64,000 nucleotides of DNA from contig NZ_BCTW01000021.1 of assembly GCF_001590965.1 (NCBI RefSeq), positions 1 to 64,000 on the forward strand, written 5' to 3'. Shown here piece after piece: positions 25,268 to 33,848 of this stretch. Positions within the stretch are counted from its first letter, which is position 1. Every line of letters starts with the position of its first letter. The position numbers and the translations under genes were made by a program. Source of the stretch: Novosphingobium lentum NBRC 107847. GTDB lineage: Bacteria > Pseudomonadota > Alphaproteobacteria > Sphingomonadales > Sphingomonadaceae. The notes below the pieces were generated by a model, which made no database searches, was not told where the DNA came from, and saw nothing but the letters and a program-made list of their open reading frames with translations.

Positions 25268-26377
25268 CTACTTGACCGCTTCCGGTGCGAGCGACGGCAG
25301 CAGCGAAGCCAGCACGGCCAGGGCCGCAGTATCGCCGCCCATGGCGGTAGAGGCGTTGTCGACCACCAGCACGCCGTTACCCGATCCGGGAAACAGCACG
25401 ACATAGGCAAACCATCGCCCATCGGAGCCGCCGTGGACCAGCACCGGCCCCGTGCGGCCAGCGATGCGGGCCTGTACGCCCCAGTCCAGTCCACTCGGTC
25501 CGTTCGGCTGGGCAGTCTGCATCAGCCGATAGGCGGGCGGCGACAACAGCTTTCCGTGCCCTTTCGCCCCGGCCAACTGATCCAGGCAGAACCGCGACCA
25601 GTCCCGCAGGCTCATATGCAGATTGCCGGCGGGGGCAAACATGTCGGGATTGCTGGCCGGGGCTGGTTTCCCGGCCTCATGCCCCGAGAGGCCGCCCGGG
25701 CCAAGGGCACCGAAGCCTGCGCTGGTCATGCCCAGCGGGCCGAACACCTCGCGCCGCATCAATCTCTCATACGTCAGCCCCGTCGCCCGTTCGGCGACCA
25801 ATGCGGCGATCAGGAACCCGGTGTTGCTGTAGCCGAAAGCCGTTCCCGGCGGATAAGCGGGGGCTTCGCTCAAGGCTCGGGTTATGTACGCGAGGCGCTG
25901 TTCGCTTGCTGGCCGGCGGTCGGTGAAGAACGTCTCGAAGAAGGCCATGTCGCTGATGTTTTCCGGGAGCCCGGAGTGGTGCGACAAAAGCTGCGTCAGG
26001 GTCACCCCGCGGTATTCGGGCCGCATGCCCGCCGCCAGATCGGGCAGCATCTTTGACAACGGCGCGCGCCAGGACAGCACCCCGCGATCGGCCAGCCGGG
26101 CGATCATGGCGACGGTCTGGGACTTGCTGGTCGAGCCGATCATCCATGCATCATTCAGCTGGACCGGATCGGCCCCATCCACCCGGCGAACCCCGCGCAC
26201 CGCTATGTCGGCAACACGGCCGTCGCGCAGCACCAGCACACCGGCGGCAGGGGTGTTGCCGGCGGCCATGGCGGTTGCCAGCACGAGCGGGAGTCCGGTC
26301 ACAGGCTCGGCGTAAGCGGGGCCGCTCAGGCCGATGACGAAAAATGTCGCCAACAACGCGATCAAATGGGTTGGCAT
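25268..26377 (-). CDS. Exported serine hydrolase, beta-lactamase (class C)/esterase family
   Basis: A 369-residue protein with a cleavable signal peptide (LIALLATFFVIGLSGPAYA). The penicillin-binding-protein fold is shown by the catalytic SxxK in GSTSKSQT, the tyrosine motif YSNTG and the third motif HGGSDG in place of KTG. Periplasmic members hydrolyse esters, beta-lactams or D-amino-acid peptides; the HGG motif favours an esterase or peptidase over a true beta-lactamase. ATG 26377 is chosen as the only one giving a proper signal peptide. It is the first host gene after attR and points toward the element. Confidence 0.9.
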   Translation of the reverse strand: MPTHLIALLATFFVIGLSGPAYAEPVTGLPLVLATAMAAGNTPAAGVLVLRDGRVADIAVRGVRRVDGADPVQLNDAWMIGSTSKSQTVAMIARLADRGVLSWRAPLSKMLPDLAAGMRPEYRGVTLTQLLSHHSGLPENISDMAFFETFFTDRRPASEQRLAYITRALSEAPAYPPGTAFGYSNTGFLIAALVAERATGLTYERLMRREVFGPLGMTSAGFGALGPGGLSGHEAGKPAPASNPDMFAPAGNLHMSLRDWSRFCLDQLAGAKGHGKLLSPPAYRLMQTAQPNGPSGLDWGVQARIAGRTGPVLVHGGSDGRWFAYVVLFPGSGNGVLVVDNASTAMGGDTAALAVLASLLPSLAPEAVK

Positions 26378-26577
26378 CGGGTGTTGCCCTTTATTTGGAC
26401 GACGGCGTTGAGCCGGGAATTTCCAAAGCAAACTCCGACTAGCCGATCAGGGGCCCACGGCCAACACATCAACGGGACCAGCCGATTCCTCGTCGAATTT
26501 GCCGGACTTTGTCGCGCGTGATCCGTTCCGGCTGCGCGGGCGGGCCCCGGCAGAAAGTCAGCAGCTTCGTCTCAACG

Positions 26578-27582
26578 CTAACGTGGGCCTTTACTGACCG
26601 GCTGGAGCGATCCCGTTGCTGGCGCGACTGTCGGGATCGGATTGTCTTCGGACCCGATGAGGCATCGCGCAAGCATCCGGCCCGACAGCCACGCGCATTC
26701 GACGCGGGGACCGAGCAGCCAGTCTCCGCAAGCGCCAAGTCCCAGTTCGTCGTTCCACAACGCCCCGTCTCCGGTGCCCGCCGAGAGCGCATAGCGCCAG
26801 CGGTGCGACACTGCGGCAACGGGGTCGGGAACGACCGAACCTGCAGCACTGGACAGAGCGGCGAGCAGCAGCCCTGAAATCTGGTCCGGTGCGTCCTCGA
26901 CCCTGGCGCTCGACCACGACGGGTTGGCCTGAACGACCCACGCCTCGGGCCCGGGGCGGTTAGGCTTTGCGTTGTTGCGGGCCGCCCAGGCGATATCGCC
27001 CTCATGCCGAAGCACCGATGGCACCCCGGCCAGCGGACGGCCGAACACGAACATGCCCGTCCAGCAAGGCTGCGATCGGGCCTTGAGCGCAATCCGCGTC
27101 ATCGAAAAATCGTGCAGCGAAAGGATGACCGCCGCCTGTTCGGCCGGGATAGCCAGCATCACGGCATCGAACGGCCCGATCGAACCGGCTTCGCCGATCA
27201 GCCACCAGTCGCCATCCTTGCGAGCAATGCCGGTGACGAGATGATCCCACGCCACCGTGTGAGCAGCGGCCAGCTGCTTGACGATGGCATTCATTCCGGG
27301 CGTGCCGACCCATGCGTCCGTACCGGCCGGTGGCCACGGCGCAACAATCCCCAGATCGCGCCACAGGCCAACCATCTGGCCGAAGGCGGCATCGCGTGCG
27401 GTAAAATACTGCGCTCCGTGATCGAACGGCACTTCACCCAGCGAAGTCTGCAATCGCCGGGTCGACATTCGACCTCCGGGCCCACGGCCTTTGTCGAACA
27501 GCGAGACCGACAGGCCGGCAGCTTTGAGGAAATCAGCGCAAGCAAGCCCCGCCATGCCTGCACCGATTATGGCGACAGCCAC
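26578..27582 (-). CDS. Renalase-like NAD(P)/FAD-dependent oxidoreductase
   Basis: A 334-residue flavoprotein starting with the dinucleotide-binding fold VAIIGAGMAGLACADFL and FDKGRGPGGRMSTRR, the renalase/amine-oxidase-like signature, then DHGAQYFTARD. The C-terminal FAD-contacting part includes CGDWLLGPRVECAWLSG. Proteins of this subfamily often lie beside photolyase genes, as here. The substrate is unknown. The start is GTG 27582, six bases after the folE stop, so it is cotranscribed with folE. Confidence 0.85.
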   Translation of the reverse strand: MAVAIIGAGMAGLACADFLKAAGLSVSLFDKGRGPGGRMSTRRLQTSLGEVPFDHGAQYFTARDAAFGQMVGLWRDLGIVAPWPPAGTDAWVGTPGMNAIVKQLAAAHTVAWDHLVTGIARKDGDWWLIGEAGSIGPFDAVMLAIPAEQAAVILSLHDFSMTRIALKARSQPCWTGMFVFGRPLAGVPSVLRHEGDIAWAARNNAKPNRPGPEAWVVQANPSWSSARVEDAPDQISGLLLAALSSAAGSVVPDPVAAVSHRWRYALSAGTGDGALWNDELGLGACGDWLLGPRVECAWLSGRMLARCLIGSEDNPIPTVAPATGSLQPVSKGPR

Positions 27583-27588
27583 TGTCGT

Positions 27589-28203
27589 TCAGCGCTTGTT
27601 GATCAGCGACAACACTTCCCTGCGGCTGTCAGAATCGTCCAGAAAGCAGCCAAGCATCCGGCTGGTGACCATGCCGACGCCGTGGGTCTTGACCCCGCGC
27701 CCAGTCATGCAGCCGTGTTGCGCTTCAATGACCACGGCAACGCCCCTGGGTTTCAAATTGTCCCAGATCGACTGCGCCACCTGAGCGGTCAGACGTTCCT
27801 GGACCTGCAAGCGCTGCGCGTAGCCATGCAGCACACGCGCCAGTTTGGATATGCCGACCACTCGGTTCGCGGGCAGATAGGCAATCGCAGCGGTGCCAGT
27901 GATGGGCGCCATGTGGTGTTCGCAATGCGACTGGAACGGAATGTCCTTCAGTAGCACGATTTCGTCGTAACCGCCGACTTCCTCGAACGTTCTGGAAAGG
28001 TGGATGCCCGGATCCGCCGCATATCCCTGACAATATTCGCGCCAGGCGCGGGCAACGCGCTTCGGCGTATCCTGCAGCCCTTCGCGGTCGGGATCGTCGC
28101 CTGCCCAGCGGATCAGATTGCGGATCGATTCCTGAATATCCTCCGGAACGAAAGCTTTTTCCTCAAGCGGATCGACATCGAAATTTCCTGCGAGATAGTT
28201 CAT
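27589..28203 (-). CDS. folE: GTP cyclohydrolase I
   Basis: A 204-residue FolE, which makes 7,8-dihydroneopterin triphosphate from GTP, the first step to folate and pterins. Signatures are TPKRVARAW, the zinc ligands in QSHCEHHM and QHGCMTGRG, VVGISKLAR and QERLTAQVA. In this cluster it may supply pterin or folate for a light-responsive enzyme or restore folate destroyed by light; that is inference from the neighbours (LOV regulator, photolyase, flavoprotein). ATG 28203 gives the normal family length. Confidence 0.96.
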   Translation of the reverse strand: MNYLAGNFDVDPLEEKAFVPEDIQESIRNLIRWAGDDPDREGLQDTPKRVARAWREYCQGYAADPGIHLSRTFEEVGGYDEIVLLKDIPFQSHCEHHMAPITGTAAIAYLPANRVVGISKLARVLHGYAQRLQVQERLTAQVAQSIWDNLKPRGVAVVIEAQHGCMTGRGVKTHGVGMVTSRMLGCFLDDSDSRREVLSLINKR

Positions 28204-28237
28204 CGACGCATCCTATTCCGCAACGGCTGTCCTGCGA

Positions 28238-28471
28238 TCATTTCTGGCCGGCCAGCATGCCGACCAGCACGACCAGGAGAATGGCGATGCCCTGAAAAAG
28301 CACCCGCTGGGCCATCATCCGGTTCTGCTTCACGCCAACCGGCTCCTGCAGCGCATGACCATTCTGGCGGATATGCTCAGCGTCACGGAAAAATGCCATC
28401 AGCCCCCTGACGAGCGCGGTGGCTGCGGCAACCACGAAGCCGCCTATCAACAGCACAAGGAAGAACGTCAT
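28238..28471 (-). CDS. HIG1-type two-helix membrane protein
   Basis: A 77-residue protein with two membrane helices (FFLVLLIGGFVVAAATALV and VLFQGIAILLVVLVGMLAG) joined by a polar loop with EPVGVKQNRMMAQRVLFQG; the QNRMMxxRV element is characteristic of HIG1-domain ('twin transmembrane') proteins. In mitochondria and some alphaproteobacteria such proteins associate with cytochrome oxidase. It heads the minus-strand unit with folE and the flavoprotein and is divergent from the LOV regulator. Confidence 0.85.
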   Translation of the reverse strand: MTFFLVLLIGGFVVAAATALVRGLMAFFRDAEHIRQNGHALQEPVGVKQNRMMAQRVLFQGIAILLVVLVGMLAGQK

Positions 28472-28565
28472 GGCCGAATTCTCCTCAAAGCTTCATCGAC
28501 CGGCTGACAGTTGCCACGGATCGCGAAGCCTTGCCGGTTTCGCAAACCGTGTGGAAATGCCAACA

Positions 28566-28579
28566 TGTCCAAAAGGGCA
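28566..28579. promoter_or_regulatory. Candidate operator dyad upstream of the LOV-HTH gene
   Basis: TGTCCAAAAGGGCA is an inverted repeat of TGTCC/GGgCA around AAAA, centred in the 148-base divergent gap, 41 bases before the LOV gene. From memory, EL222 binds paired half-sites of the GNCY/RGNC kind; the half-sites resemble these, but the spacing (four bases instead of two) differs. It may serve both directions. Confidence 0.4.
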
Positions 28580-28619
28580 CTTCACGGGCAATCGGCCATC
28601 GGCTAGCTGAACTCTGGCC

Positions 28620-29210
28620 ATGACAATGTCCTTCATGATCGCGTCCAGTCCCATAGCGGCCGTCATGAGCAACCCCCGGCTGCCGGACAATCCGATCGTC
28701 GAATGCAACGACGCCTTCGTCGCGCTGACCGGATACCAGAGCGAAGAAATCATCGGGCACAATTGCCGGTTTCTGTCAGGTGCGGGCACCGAGCCGTGGC
28801 TTACCGAAATGCTGCGCAACGGAATCCGTCGCCGCCAGCCCGTGATGGTCGAAATACTGAACTACAAGAAGGATGGCACGCCGTTTCGCAACGCCGTCAT
28901 GGTCGCTCCGATCTTCGATGGAGAAGGCGAGCTTGAGTACTTTCTGGGCTCACAGGTCGAAATTGCCGAGGACGTGGCGCGGGCCAACGATGCGCGACGC
29001 GAAGCAGCCCACGATCGCGTGGCGGCGCTCAGTCGCCGCCGGCGCGAGGTCTTGCTGCAAATGGCTGCAGGCAAGCTCAACAAGCAGATCGCCTTTGAAC
29101 TGGGGCTCAGCGAGCGGACGGTGAAGATGCATCGCGCAGCCGTGTTCGAAGCACTTGGGGTCAAGACAAGTGCCGACGCCATTCGCCTGGCGATCGAGGC
29201 TGGCTACTGA
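28620..29210 (+). CDS. LOV-HTH blue-light transcription regulator (EL222-like)
   Basis: A 196-residue protein. The N-terminal LOV domain begins NPIVECNDAFVALTGYQSEE and contains GHNCRFLSG, whose cysteine forms the light-driven adduct with FMN; the conserved Gln is in YFLGSQVEI. A short linker helix leads to a LuxR-type HTH (LSRRRREVLLQMAAGKLNKQ, LGLSERTVKMHRAAVFEALG). The architecture equals EL222 of Erythrobacter litoralis, where blue light releases the HTH to dimerise and bind DNA. It sits between a divergent folE unit and the photolyase gene, which are its likely targets. Confidence 0.93.
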   Translation: MTMSFMIASSPIAAVMSNPRLPDNPIVECNDAFVALTGYQSEEIIGHNCRFLSGAGTEPWLTEMLRNGIRRRQPVMVEILNYKKDGTPFRNAVMVAPIFDGEGELEYFLGSQVEIAEDVARANDARREAAHDRVAALSRRRREVLLQMAAGKLNKQIAFELGLSERTVKMHRAAVFEALGVKTSADAIRLAIEAGY

Positions 29211-29314
29211 ATCCTGAACTCGCGACTACCGGGAATGGAGCCTTGTCTGGCCTCATGGAATTGCCCTTCAGGACAGGTTCCTTCCCATCGCCGCCTCCCA
29301 TAGCGTCCGAGGCG

Positions 29315-30826
29315 ATGTCTCCACGCCTCATCCTCGTTCTTGGTGATCAATTATCGCCGGACCTGTCGTCGCTTTGCGCGGGCGATCGGGCGATCGATGT
29401 GGTGCTGATGGCCGAGGTGATGGCCGAGGCAAGCTATGTGCGCCATCACCGGAAGAAGCTGGCGTTTGTGTTTTCCGCCATGCGTCATTTTGCCGAGGAG
29501 TTGCGGCAAGCCGGCTGGCGGGTGGATTATGTGCGACTCGATAATCCGGCCAACACCGGAACGCTGCAGGGCGAGGTGCAGCGCGCGCTGGCGCGGCACA
29601 GGCTGGGGCAGACGCTGGCCACGGAGCCGGGCGAATGGCGATTGATGGAAACGATGCGCGGCTGGGACGCAACCGAGTTGCTGCCGGACGACCGGTTCGT
29701 GGCCGACCGCCACGGCTTTGCCCAATGGGCGCAGGACCGAAAAGGCCTGCGCATGGAGCACTTCTATCGGTTGATGCGGCGCAAGACCGGCCTGCTGATG
29801 GTGGGAGATCAGCCGGCAGGCGGCCAGTGGAACTTCGATATGGACAACCGCAAGCCTGCCAAAAGCAATGTTGCCATGCCCCGCCCGCTGCCCTTCCCGC
29901 CGGATCCGATCACCCGCGAGGTGCTCGACATGGTGGCCGGCCGTTTCGACGATCACTTCGGCGATCTTGAACCTTTCTGGTTCGCCACCACGCGAGCCGA
30001 GGCGGAACAAGCGTTCGCCCATTTCCTGAAGACCAGTCTGCGCGACTTCGGCGCGTATCAGGATGCGATGCTGCGCGATCACAAGTTCCTTCATCACGCC
30101 TTCGTCGCGGTCTATCTCAATGCCGGATTGCTCGATCCGCTGGAGATGTGTCGCGCCGTGGAAACAGAATGGCGCGCGGGCCGGGTACCGCTCAACAGCG
30201 CCGAGGGCTTTATCCGCCAGATCATCGGCTGGCGGGAATTCGTGCGCGGCGTCTACTGGTGGCGTATGCCCGGCTACGCCGCGAGCAACGCGCTGGAGGC
30301 CCACCGCCCGCTGCCCGAATTCTATTGGAGCGGGGACACGCCCATGGCCTGCCTGCGCGCATGCATCGCCCAGACGCGCGAAGAGGCATACGCCCATCAT
30401 ATCCAGCGCCTGATGGTGACCGGCAACTTCGCGCTGCTGGCCGGGATCGATCCGCACGAACTGCACGAATGGTATCTGGCGGTTTATGCCGATGCCTATG
30501 AATGGGTGGAATTGCCCAACACCATCGGCATGAGCCAGTTTGCCGATGGCGGACTGCTGGCGAGCAAGCCGTATGCAGCCAGCGGCGCATATATCCATCG
30601 GATGAGCGATTATTGCGGCGATTGCGCGTACGACGTGAAAGCCAAAGCAGGTCCCCGCGCCTGCCCGTTCAACTTGCTGTACTGGCGGTTCATCGCGCGC
30701 CACAAGCAACGCCTTTCGCGCAATCCGCGCATGGCCCAGATGGTCCGCACCTGGGAGCGCTTCAGCCCGGAAAAGCAGGCCCAGTTAGTGAACGATGCCG
30801 ACGCTTTTCTCGCCGTTCTTGGCTGA
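29315..30826 (+). CDS. FeS-type cryptochrome/photolyase family protein (PhrB-like)
   Basis: A 503-residue photolyase of the FeS-BCP class, (6-4) photolyases or cryptochrome B-like proteins that use FAD and a 4Fe-4S cluster. The N-terminal Rossmann domain starts RLILVLGDQLSPDLSSL. The FAD domain has EGFIRQIIGWREFVRGVYW and MVTGNFALLAGIDP. Cluster cysteines are at 350, 434, 437 and 450 (ACIAQT, YCGDCAYD, ACPFN), closely matching the spacing in Agrobacterium PhrB. The family's antenna is 6,7-dimethyl-8-ribityllumazine. ATG 29315 is chosen because MSPRLILVLGDQ is the family N-terminus. It probably repairs UV lesions under LOV control. Confidence 0.93.
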   Translation: MSPRLILVLGDQLSPDLSSLCAGDRAIDVVLMAEVMAEASYVRHHRKKLAFVFSAMRHFAEELRQAGWRVDYVRLDNPANTGTLQGEVQRALARHRLGQTLATEPGEWRLMETMRGWDATELLPDDRFVADRHGFAQWAQDRKGLRMEHFYRLMRRKTGLLMVGDQPAGGQWNFDMDNRKPAKSNVAMPRPLPFPPDPITREVLDMVAGRFDDHFGDLEPFWFATTRAEAEQAFAHFLKTSLRDFGAYQDAMLRDHKFLHHAFVAVYLNAGLLDPLEMCRAVETEWRAGRVPLNSAEGFIRQIIGWREFVRGVYWWRMPGYAASNALEAHRPLPEFYWSGDTPMACLRACIAQTREEAYAHHIQRLMVTGNFALLAGIDPHELHEWYLAVYADAYEWVELPNTIGMSQFADGGLLASKPYAASGAYIHRMSDYCGDCAYDVKAKAGPRACPFNLLYWRFIARHKQRLSRNPRMAQMVRTWERFSPEKQAQLVNDADAFLAVLG

Positions 30827-31047
30827 CCGGCAGCGGTCCGAGCAATATTTGCCCTGATCTCAGTCGCGCGCCCATTTTTTGCGCCATGCAAACGGACGGC
30901 CGCAGGCAAGGCACTCTTTGCTTGGGAGACGCCCTTCGCGTATTGGCTCATCGCTGGTGCTCCATAGTACCAACGCTAGGACCAAATCGTCAAAGAAACC
31001 CCAACGGTTCTACGGGTTTGGCAGAAAACGGCGTGTTTGGGGAAAGC

Positions 31048-31124
<77 letters not shown>

Positions 31125-31258
31125 CCGGGGAACGGCGCACCTAGCAGCGCTGCGCGAGGCTTGCCACTGGTTTTTACCCGGCCCGCATCGCGCCGCCGTT
31201 CACGCGATCCGGCGAATTAGCGATTTGGTAGGGCAGCCGCGCTAGGGATACTTCCGAT

Positions 31259-31660
31259 ATGGCAAGCAATCCTCCCTTCGGCGGCGCGATGACCGGTTCG
31301 GGCCGGTCCGATTTCGGGCAGGCAGCGGCCAGTTCGATGTCGATGCAGTGGTCCGCGCTGCACGATGCCGCAAACCTGGTGTGCACGCTGGCTGGCCTCG
31401 CGCCCGAAAACCGCAAGTCCGAGATCCGTAATTTTCCCGCGATCATGCGCGACACCGGCGGCTGGCGCCACGCGCTGGCGCAGCAGGGGGTCGAGGATCT
31501 CGCCGCGATCATGGAACCGGGCCTGGGCGCGTTGCTCGCGGTGCATGCGCGCGGCATATCGCCGGGCGCCGCGGCGCTGGCACTGTGGCAGGAATTCCAT
31601 TCGGCGCGCAGCGCGCTGATGGCGCTGGTTCCGCCGCTGGGGGTCAAGCGCCGGGCGTGA
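31259..31660 (+). CDS. Conserved hypothetical protein
   Basis: A 133-residue soluble protein, mostly helical, beginning with a Gly/Ser-rich segment and then QWSALHDAANLVCTLAGLA, RNFPAIMRDTGGWRHALAQQG, and a C-terminal helical pair. The pattern of short helices without motifs suggests a small structural or regulatory protein. I do not recognise the family. It stands upstream of mmcB, but the SOS box between them makes separate transcription likely. Confidence 0.65.
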   Translation: MASNPPFGGAMTGSGRSDFGQAAASSMSMQWSALHDAANLVCTLAGLAPENRKSEIRNFPAIMRDTGGWRHALAQQGVEDLAAIMEPGLGALLAVHARGISPGAAALALWQEFHSARSALMALVPPLGVKRRA

Positions 31661-31734
31661 GTCTTTTTCACCGACGTGGAAGCGGCACCGGCCTGTTTCG
31701 GCCTCGCCGAAACAGACAACAACGCGCTTGTTCA

Positions 31735-31749
31735 GTTCCTGATATGTTC
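31735..31749 (+). promoter_or_regulatory. Alphaproteobacterial LexA (SOS) box
   Basis: GTTCCTGATATGTTC fits the alphaproteobacterial LexA consensus GTTC-N7-GTTC exactly and ends 13 bases before the mmcB start. In Caulobacter mmcB belongs to the LexA regulon, which agrees. Confidence 0.8.
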
Positions 31750-31762
31750 CTACAATTGGAAT

Positions 31763-32287
31763 ATGGCCGAATCGCCCGCCCTTGAATCTCCGGCCCTTGC
31801 CGCCGACAGTCTCGAAACGCGCATCGACGAGCGTCATGCGCTGGCCGTGGCGCGCGGCATCTGCCGGCTGTTTGCACGCAACGATATCTGGTGCCTGCCC
31901 GAAATGCCGCTGCGATCCAACCGCCGCGCAGACCTGATGGGCATCGACGCCAAAGGCCGGATCGTGATCGTGGAGATCAAGGTCTCGAAGGCCGATCTGC
32001 TGGGCGACGCCAAGTGGACCGATTACCTCGACCATTGCGACCGGTTCTACTGGGGGCTGGCCCCGCACCTCGATCGCGCCTGCATGGAAACCGAAGCGTT
32101 TCTGCCGCACGCCTGCGGGCTGATCGTGGCCGATGGCTATGACGCCGAAATCCTGCGCCCGGCGCCCTCGCTCCCCCTCGCGCCCGCCCGCCGCAAGGCC
32201 GAGATCGAACGCATGGCGCGCGTGTCGTTGCGGCGGCAGGTGGTCGGCGTGGACCCGCATTGCGCAACCTGGGGCGGCGGGGAATAG
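31763..32287 (+). CDS. mmcB: MmcB family DNA repair protein
   Basis: A 174-residue protein with a PD-(D/E)XK-like nuclease core: RSNRRADLMGIDAKG and RIVIVEIKVSKADLLGD give the D...E-x-K triad, followed by KWTDYLDHCDRFYWGL. In Caulobacter crescentus MmcB protects against mitomycin C and alkylation damage and is SOS-induced. The ATG at 31763 is directly downstream of a GTTC-N7-GTTC LexA box, supporting both the start and the regulation. The C-terminus (PARRKAEIERMARVSLRRQ) matches the family. Confidence 0.92.
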   Translation: MAESPALESPALAADSLETRIDERHALAVARGICRLFARNDIWCLPEMPLRSNRRADLMGIDAKGRIVIVEIKVSKADLLGDAKWTDYLDHCDRFYWGLAPHLDRACMETEAFLPHACGLIVADGYDAEILRPAPSLPLAPARRKAEIERMARVSLRRQVVGVDPHCATWGGGE

Positions 32288-32295
32288 CGGCCGGG

Positions 32296-32706
32296 ATGAT
32301 GGCCGGAACGATCGTGCGCGTTGCCACCTGTCGCTGCGGCCAATTGCAGGCAACGTGCACGGGCGAACCGGTGCGCGTTTCGGTCTGCCACTGCCTCGAT
32401 TGCCAGAAGCGCAGCGGCAGCGCCTTCGCGGTCCAGGCGCGCTGGCCCCACGCGGACGTCACCCTCGCGGGCGAATTCACCGAATGGTCGCACACTGCGG
32501 ACAGCGGATCACGCGCAACGTTCCGCTTCTGCCCGCGATGCGGCGCGACGGTCACTTTCGCCATCGCAGCGTTGCCGGGGCTGACCGGCGTTCCCGTTGG
32601 CGCCTTCGCGGACCCGCAATTTCCGCCGCCCGCATTCTCGGTGTACGAGGCGCGCATGCATTCCTGGGTCGCCATCGTCGGTGCCGATGTCGAACGCTGG
32701 GATTAG
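32296..32706 (+). CDS. GFA-family zinc protein (CENP-V/GFA domain)
   Basis: A 136-residue protein with the glutathione-dependent formaldehyde-activating (GFA) fold. Zinc ligands are visible in ATCRCGQLQATC, CHCLDCQKRSGSAF and FCPRCGATV. Members include the poorly supported formaldehyde-activating enzyme, S-(hydroxymethyl)glutathione-related proteins and centromere CENP-V; the true substrate is unknown here. Start ATG 32296 or 32299, nine or twelve bases after mmcB, so it may share the SOS-controlled transcript. Confidence 0.88.
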   Translation: MMAGTIVRVATCRCGQLQATCTGEPVRVSVCHCLDCQKRSGSAFAVQARWPHADVTLAGEFTEWSHTADSGSRATFRFCPRCGATVTFAIAALPGLTGVPVGAFADPQFPPPAFSVYEARMHSWVAIVGADVERWD

Positions 32707-32727
32707 CGCACCCCGCCCATCGGCCGC

Positions 32728-33192
32728 TTACCTGGGCTTGGGTTCCCACAGCTCGATCTTGGTGCCGTCGGGATCGACGATCCAGGCGAACTTGCCGCTG
32801 GGATCGCTGTCCTCGCGCTTCAACACGGTGACGCCTTTGGCTTTCAGGCGGTCGAGAAACGCGGAAAGATCGTCGACCGCGAAGTTGAGCATGAATTCGC
32901 GCTTCGACGGGTCCATGTAGTCGGTCGCCTGATCGAACGCGTTGACGATCACCGCCGGCGGATGCCCCGGCGCGTCATAAGGCATCACGGCGCCGCCCCA
33001 CGATTCCAGCTTGATCCCCAGCACATCGCGATACCACGCCATCAGCGCCTTGGGGTCCTTGCTCCGGAAGAACACGCCGCCGACGCCGGTGATCCGCCCG
33101 ATGGGATTTGCGACCGGATCGGCGATGGCGGTAACCGGGGTGATCGCGGCCATGAGCGCCATGGCGGCCAGCAGGCTGTGGAGTTGGGTCAC
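32728..33192 (-). CDS. Exported VOC (glyoxalase/bleomycin-resistance fold) protein
   Basis: A 154-residue protein with an N-terminal signal (LLAAMALMAAITPVTAIA) and one VOC domain: GGVFFRSKDPKALMAWYRDVLG opens it and FAWIVDPDGTKIELWEP closes it. VOC proteins bind a metal through paired beta modules; enzymes and drug-binding proteins share the fold. GTG 33192 is preferred because GGGAGA precedes it; ATG 33231 adds 13 residues. A secreted VOC protein is less common than the cytosolic form. The substrate is unknown. Confidence 0.85.
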   Translation of the reverse strand: MTQLHSLLAAMALMAAITPVTAIADPVANPIGRITGVGGVFFRSKDPKALMAWYRDVLGIKLESWGGAVMPYDAPGHPPAVIVNAFDQATDYMDPSKREFMLNFAVDDLSAFLDRLKAKGVTVLKREDSDPSGKFAWIVDPDGTKIELWEPKPR

Positions 33193-33299
33193 GACGGCGG
33201 TCTCCCTTGGCTGGGAATGCAGATATACCATCGACCGGGCCTGGGTCCAATGGCCGGTCGGGCTTCGCCTGATCAGCGCAGGTCGCAGGGTGGCGGGCG

Positions 33300-33330
33300 T
33301 GCTTCGACAGGCTCAGCATTAGCGGGTTGG
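33300..33330. repeat. Dispersed intergenic repeat, copy B
   Basis: TTCGACAGGCTCA at 33303-33315 followed by an AGCGGG segment matches copy A at 11-23. It lies in the gap between the VOC gene and the DUF1289 gene. Confidence 0.5.
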
Positions 33331-33389
33331 GTGCGGACGAAGCGAAGCGGCGTCCGGGCGCCAGTGATCTCGCGTTCACCGGGCGAGGC

Positions 33390-33560
33390 TCAGCGTCCCC
33401 GCACCCGCACCATCATCGCGCGCCTGTCCGCCTCGCTCGCCGTCGGCCACGCGGCAATTTCGTCGAGCGTGCGTTTGCAGCCGCGGCACAGGCCATGGCG
33501 GTCGATCGTGCAGATGCCCGTGCAGGGGCTGGGAATCGGTGGGGCGGCGCGCGCAATCAT
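33390..33560 (-). CDS. DUF1289 small cysteine-rich protein
   Basis: A 56-residue protein of the DUF1289 family, recognised by SPCTGICTID and LCRGCKRTLDEIAAW; the four cysteines probably bind one zinc or an Fe-S cluster. The function is unknown, although the family is widespread in proteobacteria. ATG 33560 has GAGGA seven bases upstream; ATG 33578 and 33590 are in-frame alternatives. Confidence 0.88.
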   Translation of the reverse strand: MIARAAPPIPSPCTGICTIDRHGLCRGCKRTLDEIAAWPTASEADRRAMMVRVRGR

Positions 33561-33848
33561 TGCGCATTCCTCAACCATTCCTACGTGCAACCCGCAAGCC
33601 CCGCGTAATTATCTTGCTTTATACCGCAACGCACCCTACATGGCCGCCAGCAATCGGCGCGTGGGCTCTCCAGCCTGCCGCAGTCCCGGCAGCGTGAGGT
33701 CCGCGTTAACTGCGCATGACCTGCCCGGACTTACGGTCGCCGAATTCGCCTGAAGCTTCCTTTTTCACGCAGGGTCGCATCGAACGACACCTTGCCTCGC
33801 GCACGGACCTATTCGGCCGTCTGCGCGCCGCACCACTGTGAGACTTTA

